Below are positions 1 to 6,412 of a stretch of DNA of 9,295 nucleotides, piece after piece. Location of the stretch: the NCBI GenBank assembly GCA_902628605.1, contig CACONV010000030.1, positions 1-9,295 of the forward strand, written 5' to 3'. The translations under genes were made by a program, and so were the position numbers. Every line of letters starts with the position of its first letter. Position 1 is the first letter of the stretch. Under the pieces are notes generated by a model. It made no database searches. It worked only from the letters and a program-made list of their open reading frames with translations, and was not told where the DNA came from. Origin of the DNA: an uncultured Bacteroidota bacterium. Its GTDB lineage: Bacteria; Bacteroidota; Bacteroidia; Flavobacteriales; Flavobacteriaceae.

Positions 1-66
1 GGAAGCTATACAAATGTCATTGGACTTCCAGTCAGTCAAGTTATAGATGTCCTTCAAAAATTGTAG
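1..66 (+). CDS. maf: Maf-like nucleoside triphosphate pyrophosphatase, C-terminal end only
   Basis: An open frame enters from the left edge and ends at TAG 64-66, giving 21 residues that include GSYTNVIGLPVSQV. The pattern G-x-x-x-N-V-x-G-L-P-V/T near the C-terminus is characteristic of the Maf/YhdE family, which hydrolyses non-canonical or modified nucleoside triphosphates to the monophosphate in the cytoplasm. Only the tail is inside the window, so the catalytic residues cannot be checked. The next gene starts 44 bases downstream on the same strand with no obvious promoter or terminator between them, so read-through into the PIG-L gene is plausible. The family call rests on this one short motif. 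Confidence 0.72.
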   Translation, partial: GSYTNVIGLPVSQVIDVLQKL

Positions 67-110
67 ATGTAAGCAATAAATTATAGGATTAAAGACTAAA
101 TTTATAACAA

Positions 111-2564
111 ATGAATAAGCCTAAATATTTTATACTATTTGTACTATTTTGTATCTCTAAATTTTATTCTCAATCAAGCAATGAAATTTATTTAAAACTT
201 AAAAAATTAAACTTTTTAGGTTCGGTTTTGTATGTTGCTGCGCATCCAGATGACGAAAACACATCTCTAATTTCATATCTTTCAAATGAATTGCATGCGC
301 ACACATCCTATCTATCATTAACAAGAGGAGACGGCGGACAGAATTTAATTGGTACAGAATTAAATGATTTATTAGGAGTTATTAGAACAAATGAGCTTTT
401 ACAAGCAAGAGCAATAGACGGGGGTAGCCAATATTTTACCTCGGCTATAGATTTTGGATTCTCCAAAAACTCAGAAGAGACCTTAAAAATATGGCCAAAA
501 AATATCATTCTAGAAGAAGTAGTAAGATTAATTAGAGAAATTAAACCTGATATAATTATTAATAGATTTGACCATAGAAGTGATGGACAAACGCACGGCC
601 ATCACACATCTTCCGCGATTTTAAGTAAAGAAGCTTTTTCTATAAGTGATAATGCAAGTTTTTATTCACCTCAGTTAGATTCATTACAATTATGGAAACC
701 TTTTAGACAATATGTAAATATTTCATGGTGGAGGTATGGTAGTAGAGAAAAGTTTAACTCAACTAATAAAGATAATTTCATCAAAATTGATATAACCAAA
801 TACAATTTTTTAACTGGTAGAACAAATAGTGAAATTTCTGCAATGAGCAGATCACAACACAAATCTCAGGGTTTTGGCAGGTCCCCAAGATTAGAAAAAG
901 AATCTGAATTTTTGGAATTAATTGGTGGGCTTGAAAATAATTCTAATCGTATTTTCGAAGGTATAGACACTACATGGAATCGAATAGAGGGTGGAAAAAA
1001 GATTAAAACATTAATTGATTATATAATTGCAAGGTTTGATTTCGAAAAACCTGAAAAATCAGTTAAAAATCTTTTAGTAGTTTTTAATGAAATTAATAAA
1101 CTTAAAAGTTCTGTTTGGAAAATAAGAAAATTAATAGAAGTAAAAGAAATAATAAAGCTTTGTTTGGGTATTAAAATGATTACAAATACAGATTTCGGTT
1201 ATGGTAATAAAGGTGAAGAGATCGATTTGGATGTTAAAATTTTAAATAACAGTAGCTATCCAATCAATATTACTAAAATTAACAATCAATTAAAAAACTC
1301 TTACATAGATCCATATGAACTATATCAAGACGATATTAAGTTCAAATTGCCAAATGAATTTAATACACCATATTGGTTAATAAATGGACAAAAGAATGGG
1401 AAGTTTATAATTGATAAAAAATATACAAACCAACCTAAGTCGGAAAGAGTTTCAATTCCAGTAGAATTGAAGATTTTTGAAACTGTTCTGGACTACAAAA
1501 TCGAAGTAAATCAGAGGGTCAACGATCCTATCAAAGGTGAGGTTATCAATCCTTTCTACATTGTTCCAAAAATTGCGGTTAATTTTAAAAAAGACAAATA
1601 TTTATTCCTAGACACTGAGCAAGAAAAAATAATTATTGAGGTAAAAAATCTTTCAAATGGATTTAAAGGAAAAATAAAATTAAACTCTCCTGCCGGTTGG
1701 GAAATAGATAAAAACTATATAGACTTTTACCTAACTGAGAGGGGAGAAACTAAAAATATTGAGTTTCAGATTAGACCTTCTGATAATTCTGAAGATGGTA
1801 TCTTATCAGTATCCATTTTGTCCAATGATAAAATACTTGCTGATGAAAGTTTATCAATTTTTAAAATTGAATACGATCACTTACCCAAGCAGTACATTAT
1901 AAAGCCTTTTTATCCAAAAATTAAAAAACTGGATTTAGTACTTCCAAGAAAAAAAGTGGGGTATATAATGGGTGCGGGAGATTTAGTTTATGAAAATTTA
2001 AAATCAATAGGAGTAAACATAGAATTAATTGATATTAACGTAATTGAAAATGGAGATTTAGACAAGTTTGACACAATTATTGTGGGTATTCGTGCATATA
2101 ATGTAAATGATATGCTAAATTCCAAAAATGAGTTACTCTTTGATTATGCTAAAAGAGGGGGTAATTTATTGATACAATACAATACTACTAGAAATTTGTT
2201 AACAAAAAAACTGACACCTCTTTACTTAAATTTATCCAGAGACAGAGTCACCGAGGAAGATTCACCTGTTAAAATACTTACTCCTCTTCATAGAGCTTTA
2301 AATTTTCCTCATAAAATTACTTCTGAAGATTTTGAAAATTGGGTTCAAGAAAGAGGGTTGTACTTTCCGAACAAATGGGATAAAAACTTTATCCCAATGC
2401 TATCCATGAATGATAAAAATGAAAATGAAAAACTAGGTTCTCTTTTAATTGGAAATCATGGAAAGGGGAAAATAATTTACACTGGCTTAAGTTTTTTTAG
2501 GCAGATACCATCGGGAGTTATAGGAGCTTATCGTTTACTAATTAATTTGATTTCACTCGAATAA
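111..2564 (+). CDS. Exported PIG-L family deacetylase with NEW3-like and ThuA/amidotransferase-like domains
   Basis: 817 aa. Residues 1-20 form a Sec signal peptide (MNKPK, then a hydrophobic core ending FYS|QS). There is no lipobox, so the product is probably periplasmic or secreted. The PIG-L (LmbE) domain covers about 35-290. AHPDDE at 44-49 supplies the expected metal ligands H45 and D48 and the base D47. THGHH at 161-165 supplies the HxxH pair, with H165 the likely third zinc ligand. FEGIDTTW (about 282-289) is typical of the large Bacteroidota members. Residues about 490-590 (LNSPAGW at about 524-530) resemble a NEW3 beta-sandwich. Residues about 613-817 (KVGYIMGAGD, then DTIIVGIRAYN) resemble a class I glutamine-amidotransferase/ThuA fold. 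The family removes N-acetyl groups from amino sugars or conjugates; the substrate here is unknown. The coupled downstream microprotein and symporter suggest it processes something that is then taken up. The ATG at 111 is chosen because it starts directly at the signal peptide. Confidence 0.9.
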   Translation: MNKPKYFILFVLFCISKFYSQSSNEIYLKLKKLNFLGSVLYVAAHPDDENTSLISYLSNELHAHTSYLSLTRGDGGQNLIGTELNDLLGVIRTNELLQARAIDGGSQYFTSAIDFGFSKNSEETLKIWPKNIILEEVVRLIREIKPDIIINRFDHRSDGQTHGHHTSSAILSKEAFSISDNASFYSPQLDSLQLWKPFRQYVNISWWRYGSREKFNSTNKDNFIKIDITKYNFLTGRTNSEISAMSRSQHKSQGFGRSPRLEKESEFLELIGGLENNSNRIFEGIDTTWNRIEGGKKIKTLIDYIIARFDFEKPEKSVKNLLVVFNEINKLKSSVWKIRKLIEVKEIIKLCLGIKMITNTDFGYGNKGEEIDLDVKILNNSSYPINITKINNQLKNSYIDPYELYQDDIKFKLPNEFNTPYWLINGQKNGKFIIDKKYTNQPKSERVSIPVELKIFETVLDYKIEVNQRVNDPIKGEVINPFYIVPKIAVNFKKDKYLFLDTEQEKIIIEVKNLSNGFKGKIKLNSPAGWEIDKNYIDFYLTERGETKNIEFQIRPSDNSEDGILSVSILSNDKILADESLSIFKIEYDHLPKQYIIKPFYPKIKKLDLVLPRKKVGYIMGAGDLVYENLKSIGVNIELIDINVIENGDLDKFDTIIVGIRAYNVNDMLNSKNELLFDYAKRGGNLLIQYNTTRNLLTKKLTPLYLNLSRDRVTEEDSPVKILTPLHRALNFPHKITSEDFENWVQERGLYFPNKWDKNFIPMLSMNDKNENEKLGSLLIGNHGKGKIIYTGLSFFRQIPSGVIGAYRLLINLISLE

Positions 2565-2659
2565 TGAAGATTTTTGATAAAAAAGAATATTTGTTCATTA
2601 TTATTATCAATGTTATTTATTGGATAGTTTTTTTTATAATCATGAAAAAATTTAATTAA
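2564..2659 (+). CDS. 31-aa single-span membrane microprotein between deacetylase and symporter
   Basis: The ATG at 2564-2566 overlaps the deacetylase stop (TAATG), and its TAA at 2657-2659 overlaps the symporter ATG at 2659 (again TAATG). The 31-residue product starts MKIFDKKEY, has an uninterrupted hydrophobic stretch at about 10-26 (LFIIIINVIYWIVFFII), and ends in basic MKKFN, so it is predicted to be one transmembrane helix with charged ends. The two stop-start overlaps, a coding-like start and the lack of any other use for these 94 bases between stop and start support real translation by coupling. Some sodium:solute symporters have a small membrane subunit encoded directly upstream (YhdT-type/DUF997 for PanF, DUF4212 for other members). 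This could be a minimal analogue, but that is inference. It could alternatively act only as a translational bridge. Confidence 0.68.
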   Translation: MKIFDKKEYLFIIIINVIYWIVFFIIMKKFN

Positions 2660-4314
2660 TGGAGATTTTAGATTGGGTTGTTTTAGTTTTTTCTATTGGT
2701 TTCATTGTTTTGTATGGAATATGGAAAAATATCAAAAACAAAGATCTTCAAGAATACTTCAAAGGAAATAATAAGAGTAGATGGTGGACCATAGGCATAT
2801 CTGTAATGGCAACACAGGCAAGTGCAATAACATTTTTATCTACACCAGGACAAGCTTATAGCGATGGAATGGGATTTATCCAATTTTACTTTGGACTACC
2901 CTTTGCGATAATAATAATATCGATGTTTTTTCTTCCTATATATCACAAATTAAATGTCTTCACAGCCTATGAGTTTTTAGAAAAAAGGTTTAATAAAAAA
3001 ACTAGAAACCTAGCTTCTTTACTTTTTTTAATACAAAGAGGACTTGCAGCTGGGATAACAATTTATGCACCTGCAATAATTATGAGTTTAATTTTAAAGT
3101 GGCCATTGTATCTATTAATTATTATAATTGGATCCTTAGTAACATTTTACACGCTAATTGGGGGTACCAAAGCAGTTAACGTGACTCAAAAACAACAAAT
3201 GTTTGTAATTTTTATCGGTCTATTTATTACCATCTATTATATCTTTAAAGGAATACCAAAAGAATTTAGTTTAAACGAAGTCTTAGAAATTGCTGGAGCT
3301 AACGGAAAGCTAGATATTCTAAGTTTCGAATTGGATTTTAAAAGTAGATATACATTTTGGAGTGGTATAACTGGTGGTCTATTTTTGGCATTGTCTTATT
3401 TTGGAACAGACCAAAGCCAAGTCCAAAGATATATATCAGGAAAAAATTTAAAAGAGAGTCAAAAAGGACTTTTGTTTAATGCAATTTTAAAGGTTCCTAT
3501 GCAATTTTTTATACTGTTTATAGGCGTTTCTGTATTTGTTTTCTATCAATTTAATATGTCTCCGATTAATTTTAATACAGCTGCACTAGAGAGGGTTAGA
3601 AATTCAAAATTTAATACTGAATTTGAAATTCTTGAACAAAAACATAAAGAAACTCAAGAAGAGAAATTTTTTTTGATGAAAACGTTTCCTGAATCAAATG
3701 AGATTCAAGAAATAAAAAAATTGCAAGAGGAAGAATTATTAATTAGGAATAACGCAAAAAGTCTTATTTCAAAAGTTTCTCCGTCATCAGAGGTCAATGA
3801 CAAAGATTACGTATTTATAAATTTTATAGTAAATAACCTGCCAAACGGTATAATAGGTCTTCTTATTTCAGTTATATTGTGTGCGGCCATGAGCTCCACT
3901 GCTTCTGAACTTAATGCTCTAGCGGCCTGTTCTTATTTAGATATCTACAGAAATAATTTCGAAATCAAGAGTACTTACAGTGAATTGCAAGTATCAAAAT
4001 TTATGACTTTAATATGGGGTCTTTTGGCAATAATATTTGCTTTAACGGCAACATTAGCGGAAAACTTAATACAATTAGTGAACATTATAGGTTCAATATT
4101 TTATGGAACAATACTGGGAATATTTTTAGTGGGATTTTTCTTTAAAAAAATAAAAGCAAATAGCATTTTTAATTCAGCCTTAACGACTCAAATAACAATT
4201 TTTATCATTTTTTATTTAGATATTGTAGGCTATTTGTGGTTAAATTTTATAGGATCGCTCTTAACTATTTTGTTAGCTTACATCCTACAAAGAGTAGCTA
4301 AAAGAGCAAAATAA
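2659..4314 (+). CDS. Sodium:solute symporter (SSS family)
   Basis: 551 aa, a multi-pass inner-membrane protein with about 13 hydrophobic segments, beginning with the helix at 5-22. SSS-family features in order: RWWTIGISVMATQASAITFLS (about 41-61, TM1, Na+-site region); YEFLEKRF (about 104-111); the GGTKAVNVTQKQQ loop (about 168-180); FGTDQSQVQRYISGKN (about 249-264); and CAAMSSTASELNAL (about 408-421), where A410, S412 and S413 match the conserved Na2-site segment of the vSGLT-type fold. A charged, helix-rich insert of about 80 residues (about 307-386) lies between two helices just before that segment. Transport is expected to be Na+-driven. The substrate cannot be inferred from sequence alone; linkage to the exported PIG-L deacetylase hints at an amino sugar or related conjugate. 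The start is fixed by TAATG overlap with the upstream microprotein. The stop lies 5 bases from the stop of the convergent DUF2911 gene. Confidence 0.93.
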   Translation: MEILDWVVLVFSIGFIVLYGIWKNIKNKDLQEYFKGNNKSRWWTIGISVMATQASAITFLSTPGQAYSDGMGFIQFYFGLPFAIIIISMFFLPIYHKLNVFTAYEFLEKRFNKKTRNLASLLFLIQRGLAAGITIYAPAIIMSLILKWPLYLLIIIIGSLVTFYTLIGGTKAVNVTQKQQMFVIFIGLFITIYYIFKGIPKEFSLNEVLEIAGANGKLDILSFELDFKSRYTFWSGITGGLFLALSYFGTDQSQVQRYISGKNLKESQKGLLFNAILKVPMQFFILFIGVSVFVFYQFNMSPINFNTAALERVRNSKFNTEFEILEQKHKETQEEKFFLMKTFPESNEIQEIKKLQEEELLIRNNAKSLISKVSPSSEVNDKDYVFINFIVNNLPNGIIGLLISVILCAAMSSTASELNALAACSYLDIYRNNFEIKSTYSELQVSKFMTLIWGLLAIIFALTATLAENLIQLVNIIGSIFYGTILGIFLVGFFFKKIKANSIFNSALTTQITIFIIFYLDIVGYLWLNFIGSLLTILLAYILQRVAKRAK

Positions 4315-4319
4315 TTAAA

Positions 4320-5150
4320 CTACTTTCTACTCCACTCTTCAATAGATTTTTTATTTAAACTTATTAAGTTTTTTGTACCTCTTTTTTCCGCAAGCTGGAT
4401 GGATTTATTTGCTGCTTCTATAGCCAACTTAAACTTGTTTAACCCTGCATGAATTTCAGCTTTAGTTCTGTAGTAAAAGTAGTATTCTTTTTCATTAACA
4501 GCATTTGTTATCCAATTTTCAGCTTTCTTTAAGTCTCTACCTGTAGTTAAGTAATATGATGCAGCACTATAATAGTCTCTGTGCCCAGGATTACCATTCA
4601 TGGTTTCTTTTATAGATGCCATGGTTATTTCATCAGTAGATACGGTAAAAGGCATTTCAATTTTAGAATTTTCCCATGCTAAGTTTAGTGATGCTGAATC
4701 AGTTGAAATATTACCTATCCAAATTGAAAATGTTTCGACCTGATTAGCGTTTTTTATTGGTACATCTAATTTAAGAGCAATTTTTTCTGAATCCCAAGCT
4801 TTTGGTAAGGACCAGTCTTCAGTATAAAAAAACACTTGCCATATTTTTTTTCCGGGTCTAGTTAAAATAGAATAGGTACCAGCAGAAAGTATATTTTCAC
4901 CAAATATAACATCATCGCTAACTGTAATTTTAGTATTACTATTAGCTCCTGTTCGCCAGATATCGCCATAATTGACCAAATTTCCCATAATTTTTCTACC
5001 ACGCATTGATGGTCTAGAAAATTCTATTTTAATCTCAGTAAACCCAACTATTTGGGTTAATTCTGATTTAGGACTGAGTGCAGGAGTCTTAACTTGAGAA
5101 AAAACAAGTGAATAAATTAAAAAAGCAAATGAGAAAGCTCTTGTATTCAT
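4320..5150 (-). CDS. Exported DUF2911 domain protein with C-terminal TPR-like helices
   Basis: 276 aa from the ATG at 5148-5150. This start is preferred over the in-frame TTG 21 bases upstream because it opens directly into a signal peptide (MNTRAFSFAFLIYSLVFSQ, cleavage near residue 19). The DUF2911 domain spans about 25-170, with its hallmark SRPSMRGRKIMG (45-56), YGDIWRTGANSNT (61-73) and the following SAGTYSILTRPG (89-100). Residues about 188-270 are helical with TPR-like spacing (YYSAASYYLTTG, then AKAEIHAGLNKF-type helices), as in other Bacteroidota members. DUF2911 has no established biochemical activity. The protein is predicted to be periplasmic or surface exposed. It is transcribed divergently from the photolyase operon, sharing a 106-base intergenic region, and convergently with the symporter. 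Confidence 0.92.
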   Translation of the reverse strand: MNTRAFSFAFLIYSLVFSQVKTPALSPKSELTQIVGFTEIKIEFSRPSMRGRKIMGNLVNYGDIWRTGANSNTKITVSDDVIFGENILSAGTYSILTRPGKKIWQVFFYTEDWSLPKAWDSEKIALKLDVPIKNANQVETFSIWIGNISTDSASLNLAWENSKIEMPFTVSTDEITMASIKETMNGNPGHRDYYSAASYYLTTGRDLKKAENWITNAVNEKEYYFYYRTKAEIHAGLNKFKLAIEAANKSIQLAEKRGTKNLISLNKKSIEEWSRK

Positions 5151-5168
5151 ATTATAAAATTTTAAAAG

Positions 5169-5176
5169 CAAATTTA
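5169..5176 (-). promoter_or_regulatory. Candidate -7 element for the DUF2911 gene
   Basis: On the minus strand, bases 5176 to 5169 read TAAATTTG, a full match to the Bacteroidota -7 consensus TAnnTTTG. Transcription would begin near 5163-5166, leaving a leader of roughly 13-16 bases before the ATG at 5150. No clear TTG -33 element is seen at the usual distance, so this is a partial promoter match in AT-rich DNA. Confidence 0.4.
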
Positions 5177-5207
5177 AACAATTTTTAAATAAACATTTTT
5201 CTAGTTT

Positions 5208-5237
5208 TGTTTAACTTTTTTTTGATTTTATTAAACA
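5208..5237. promoter_or_regulatory. Perfect 7-bp inverted repeat, candidate operator of the photolyase operon
   Basis: TGTTTAA (5208-5214) and TTAAACA (5231-5237) are exact reverse complements with a 16-base spacer, so the arm centres lie 23 bp apart, about two helical turns. The repeat encloses the candidate -33 TTG (5222-5224), and its right arm lies between -33 and -7. Further TTAAACA (5174-5180) and ATAAACA (5189-5195) copies lie upstream. The geometry fits a dimeric repressor or MerR-type regulator. Light-responsive B12-dependent MerR regulators (LitR/CarH) control photolyase genes in some bacteria, but assignment here is inference. Confidence 0.42.
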
Positions 5238-5250
5238 TTTTATATTTTTG
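5222..5250 (+). promoter_or_regulatory. Bacteroidota-type promoter for the photolyase operon
   Basis: TTG at 5222-5224 (-33) is followed after 18 bases by TATTTTTG at 5243-5250, a full match to the TAnnTTTG -7 consensus of Bacteroidota primary sigma factors. The expected start site is about 4-6 bases past the final G, i.e. roughly 5254-5256. The restored start codon of the SRPBCC gene is at 5257, so the transcript would be leaderless or nearly so. Confidence is moderate because such motifs recur by chance in AT-rich DNA, but the position is right. Confidence 0.55.
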
Positions 5251-5256
5251 CACAAC

Positions 5257-5720
5257 ATGGTTTACAGACTTAAAAGGACACAAAAATTACCAATTAGTAT
5301 CAGAGAAGCGTGGAATTTTTTTCTAAACCCGCTAACCTAAAAGAAATAACACCTAAATACATGGGATTTAAAATTTTAGAAGGTACAGGTAAAGATATAT
5401 TTCCTGGACAAATTATAAAATATATTGTAAAACCCCTGCTTGGGATTCCTTTAAGATGGGTGACTGAAATTACCCATGTTGAAAAAGAATCATATTTCGT
5501 GGATGAACAAAGATACGGACCTTATAAGCTTTGGCATCACAAACATTTTTTTAACAAAATTAAAGATGGAGTTGAAATGATTGATATTGTAGATTACAGG
5601 CTACCTTTTGGTTTACTCGGCAGAATTGCTCACCCTCTTTTTATTAAAAAAAAATTAAATCAAATATTTGATTACAGATATAAAGTACTTGAAAACAAAT
5701 TTGGAATTATAAACAAATGA
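5257..5720 (+). CDS. SRPBCC-fold ligand-binding-like protein, split by an apparent -1 frameshift
   Basis: The gene must be read in two frames. From ATG 5257 the first frame gives 22 residues (MVYRLKRTQKLPISIREAWN, then FF). It then reaches a T7 tract (5316-5322) and would stop at TAA 5338. In the -1 frame the protein continues SKPANLKEITPKYMGFKIL to the TGA at 5718-5720. Joined, the product is 154 aa and shows the usual N-terminus of this SRPBCC group: basic strand, LPI-S/T-xxEAWxFFSxPxNLxxITPxxMGF. One extra T would restore the frame. The uncorrected frame alone opens at GTG 5310 (136 aa) and lacks the first strand. SRPBCC folds bind hydrophobic ligands; the ligand here is unknown. It is the first gene of the photolyase operon and overlaps the SDR gene by ATGA. 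A sequencing homopolymer error is the simplest explanation; recoding, RNA-polymerase slippage or true inactivation are alternatives. Confidence 0.8.
5316..5322 (+). other. T7 homopolymer / slippery heptamer at the frameshift point
   Basis: In the zero frame the codons are AAT TTT TTT CTA, so the site is T TTT TTT, which fits the X XXY YYZ form of -1 slippery heptamers. A one-base backward slip gives N-F-F-S and joins exactly to the conserved SKPANL segment. No convincing downstream hairpin was found in the following 40 bases. The tract is also the type of homopolymer where sequencers drop a base. Confidence 0.6.
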
Positions 5721-6412
5721 AAAATTACTTAGTTATTGGAGGTTCTTCAGGAATTGGTAGAGAAATCTCAGAAATATTGTCGAAAGAAAACATTGTTTTT
5801 TCAACTTCAAGAAACGATTTAAACGGAACGAATGAAAATATTAAACATATAAAATATGATGTCCTAGTAGATGAACTTGACCCTGAATTGTTACCTGACC
5901 AAATTGATGGTTTCGTTTACTGCCCAGGTACAATCAACTTAAGACCATTTAGAAGTTTAAAACTAGAAACTTTTAGAAGTGACTTAGAATTAAATCTTAT
6001 AGGTGCTATAAAAACATTGCAACTAATTTTACCTAAACTTCAGCAAAGTCCTTCCTCAAGTATAATTTTTTATAGCACTGTTGCTGTTAAAACAGGAATG
6101 CCTTTCCATTCTTCGGTGTCTTCGTCAAAATCTGCACTAGAAGGATTAACAAAATCACTAGCAGCTGAGTTCGCACCAAAAATTAGGGTCAATTGCATAG
6201 CACCATCAATAGTTAATACACCCCTTGCAAATAAGTTTTTAAACACCGAAGATAAAATTGAAAAAGCTGCAGCTAGACACCCATTGAATAAGATTGGAAC
6301 TGCAAAAGAAATTGCTCAGCTTACTCAATATCTCCTTGATGAAAAATCAAAGTGGATTACTGGGCAAATAATTAATATTGACGGTGGTATTAGTAGTGTA
6401 AAAGTTAATTAA
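5717..6412 (+). CDS. SDR-fold protein lacking the catalytic tyrosine
   Basis: 231 aa with a Rossmann fold of the classical short-chain dehydrogenase type. The dinucleotide-binding loop is GGSSGIG (8-14). CPGT (69-72) stands at the NNAG position. N93 lies in the alpha-4 helix motif, S120 is in the active-site strand (FYSTVAV), and the C-terminal signature ITGQIINIDGG is at 214-224. The YxxxK active site reads V134-S-S-S-K138: the lysine is kept, but the proton-donor Tyr is replaced by Val (codon GTG in TCG GTG TCT TCG TCA AAA). NAD(P) binding is likely; ordinary dehydrogenase activity is doubtful. The ATG overlaps the SRPBCC stop (ATGA) and the TAA directly abuts the photolyase ATG, so it is translated within the photolyase operon. 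Its role there is unknown. Confidence 0.9.
   Translation: MKNYLVIGGSSGIGREISEILSKENIVFSTSRNDLNGTNENIKHIKYDVLVDELDPELLPDQIDGFVYCPGTINLRPFRSLKLETFRSDLELNLIGAIKTLQLILPKLQQSPSSSIIFYSTVAVKTGMPFHSSVSSSKSALEGLTKSLAAEFAPKIRVNCIAPSIVNTPLANKFLNTEDKIEKAAARHPLNKIGTAKEIAQLTQYLLDEKSKWITGQIINIDGGISSVKVN

Noticed and set aside
67..110. Promoter between the Maf tail and the PIG-L gene
   Set aside because: No TAnnTTTG element with a -33 TTG is visible in the 44 bases; co-transcription with the upstream gene or a promoter outside the window is more likely.
308..862. Two minus-strand open frames (308-508 and 671-862) inside the PIG-L gene
   Set aside because: They lie opposite conserved deacetylase coding sequence, have no family features and are shadows of the + strand gene.
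4292..4332. GAGTAG/CTACTC inverted repeat between the convergent symporter and DUF2911 genes as a terminator
   Set aside because: The stem is only 6 bp with a loop of about 29 bases, there is no T-run directly after it, and it lies within both coding ends.
5151..5171. TTG at 5169-5171 as the start of the DUF2911 gene
   Set aside because: It would add LLKFYN in front of an already complete signal peptide, and it overlaps the candidate -7 promoter element; ATG at 5148-5150 is better.
5310..5720. GTG at 5310 as the true start of the SRPBCC gene
   Set aside because: It would remove the first conserved strand. The missing residues are found in the other frame from ATG 5257, directly after a good promoter, so a frameshift is the better reading.
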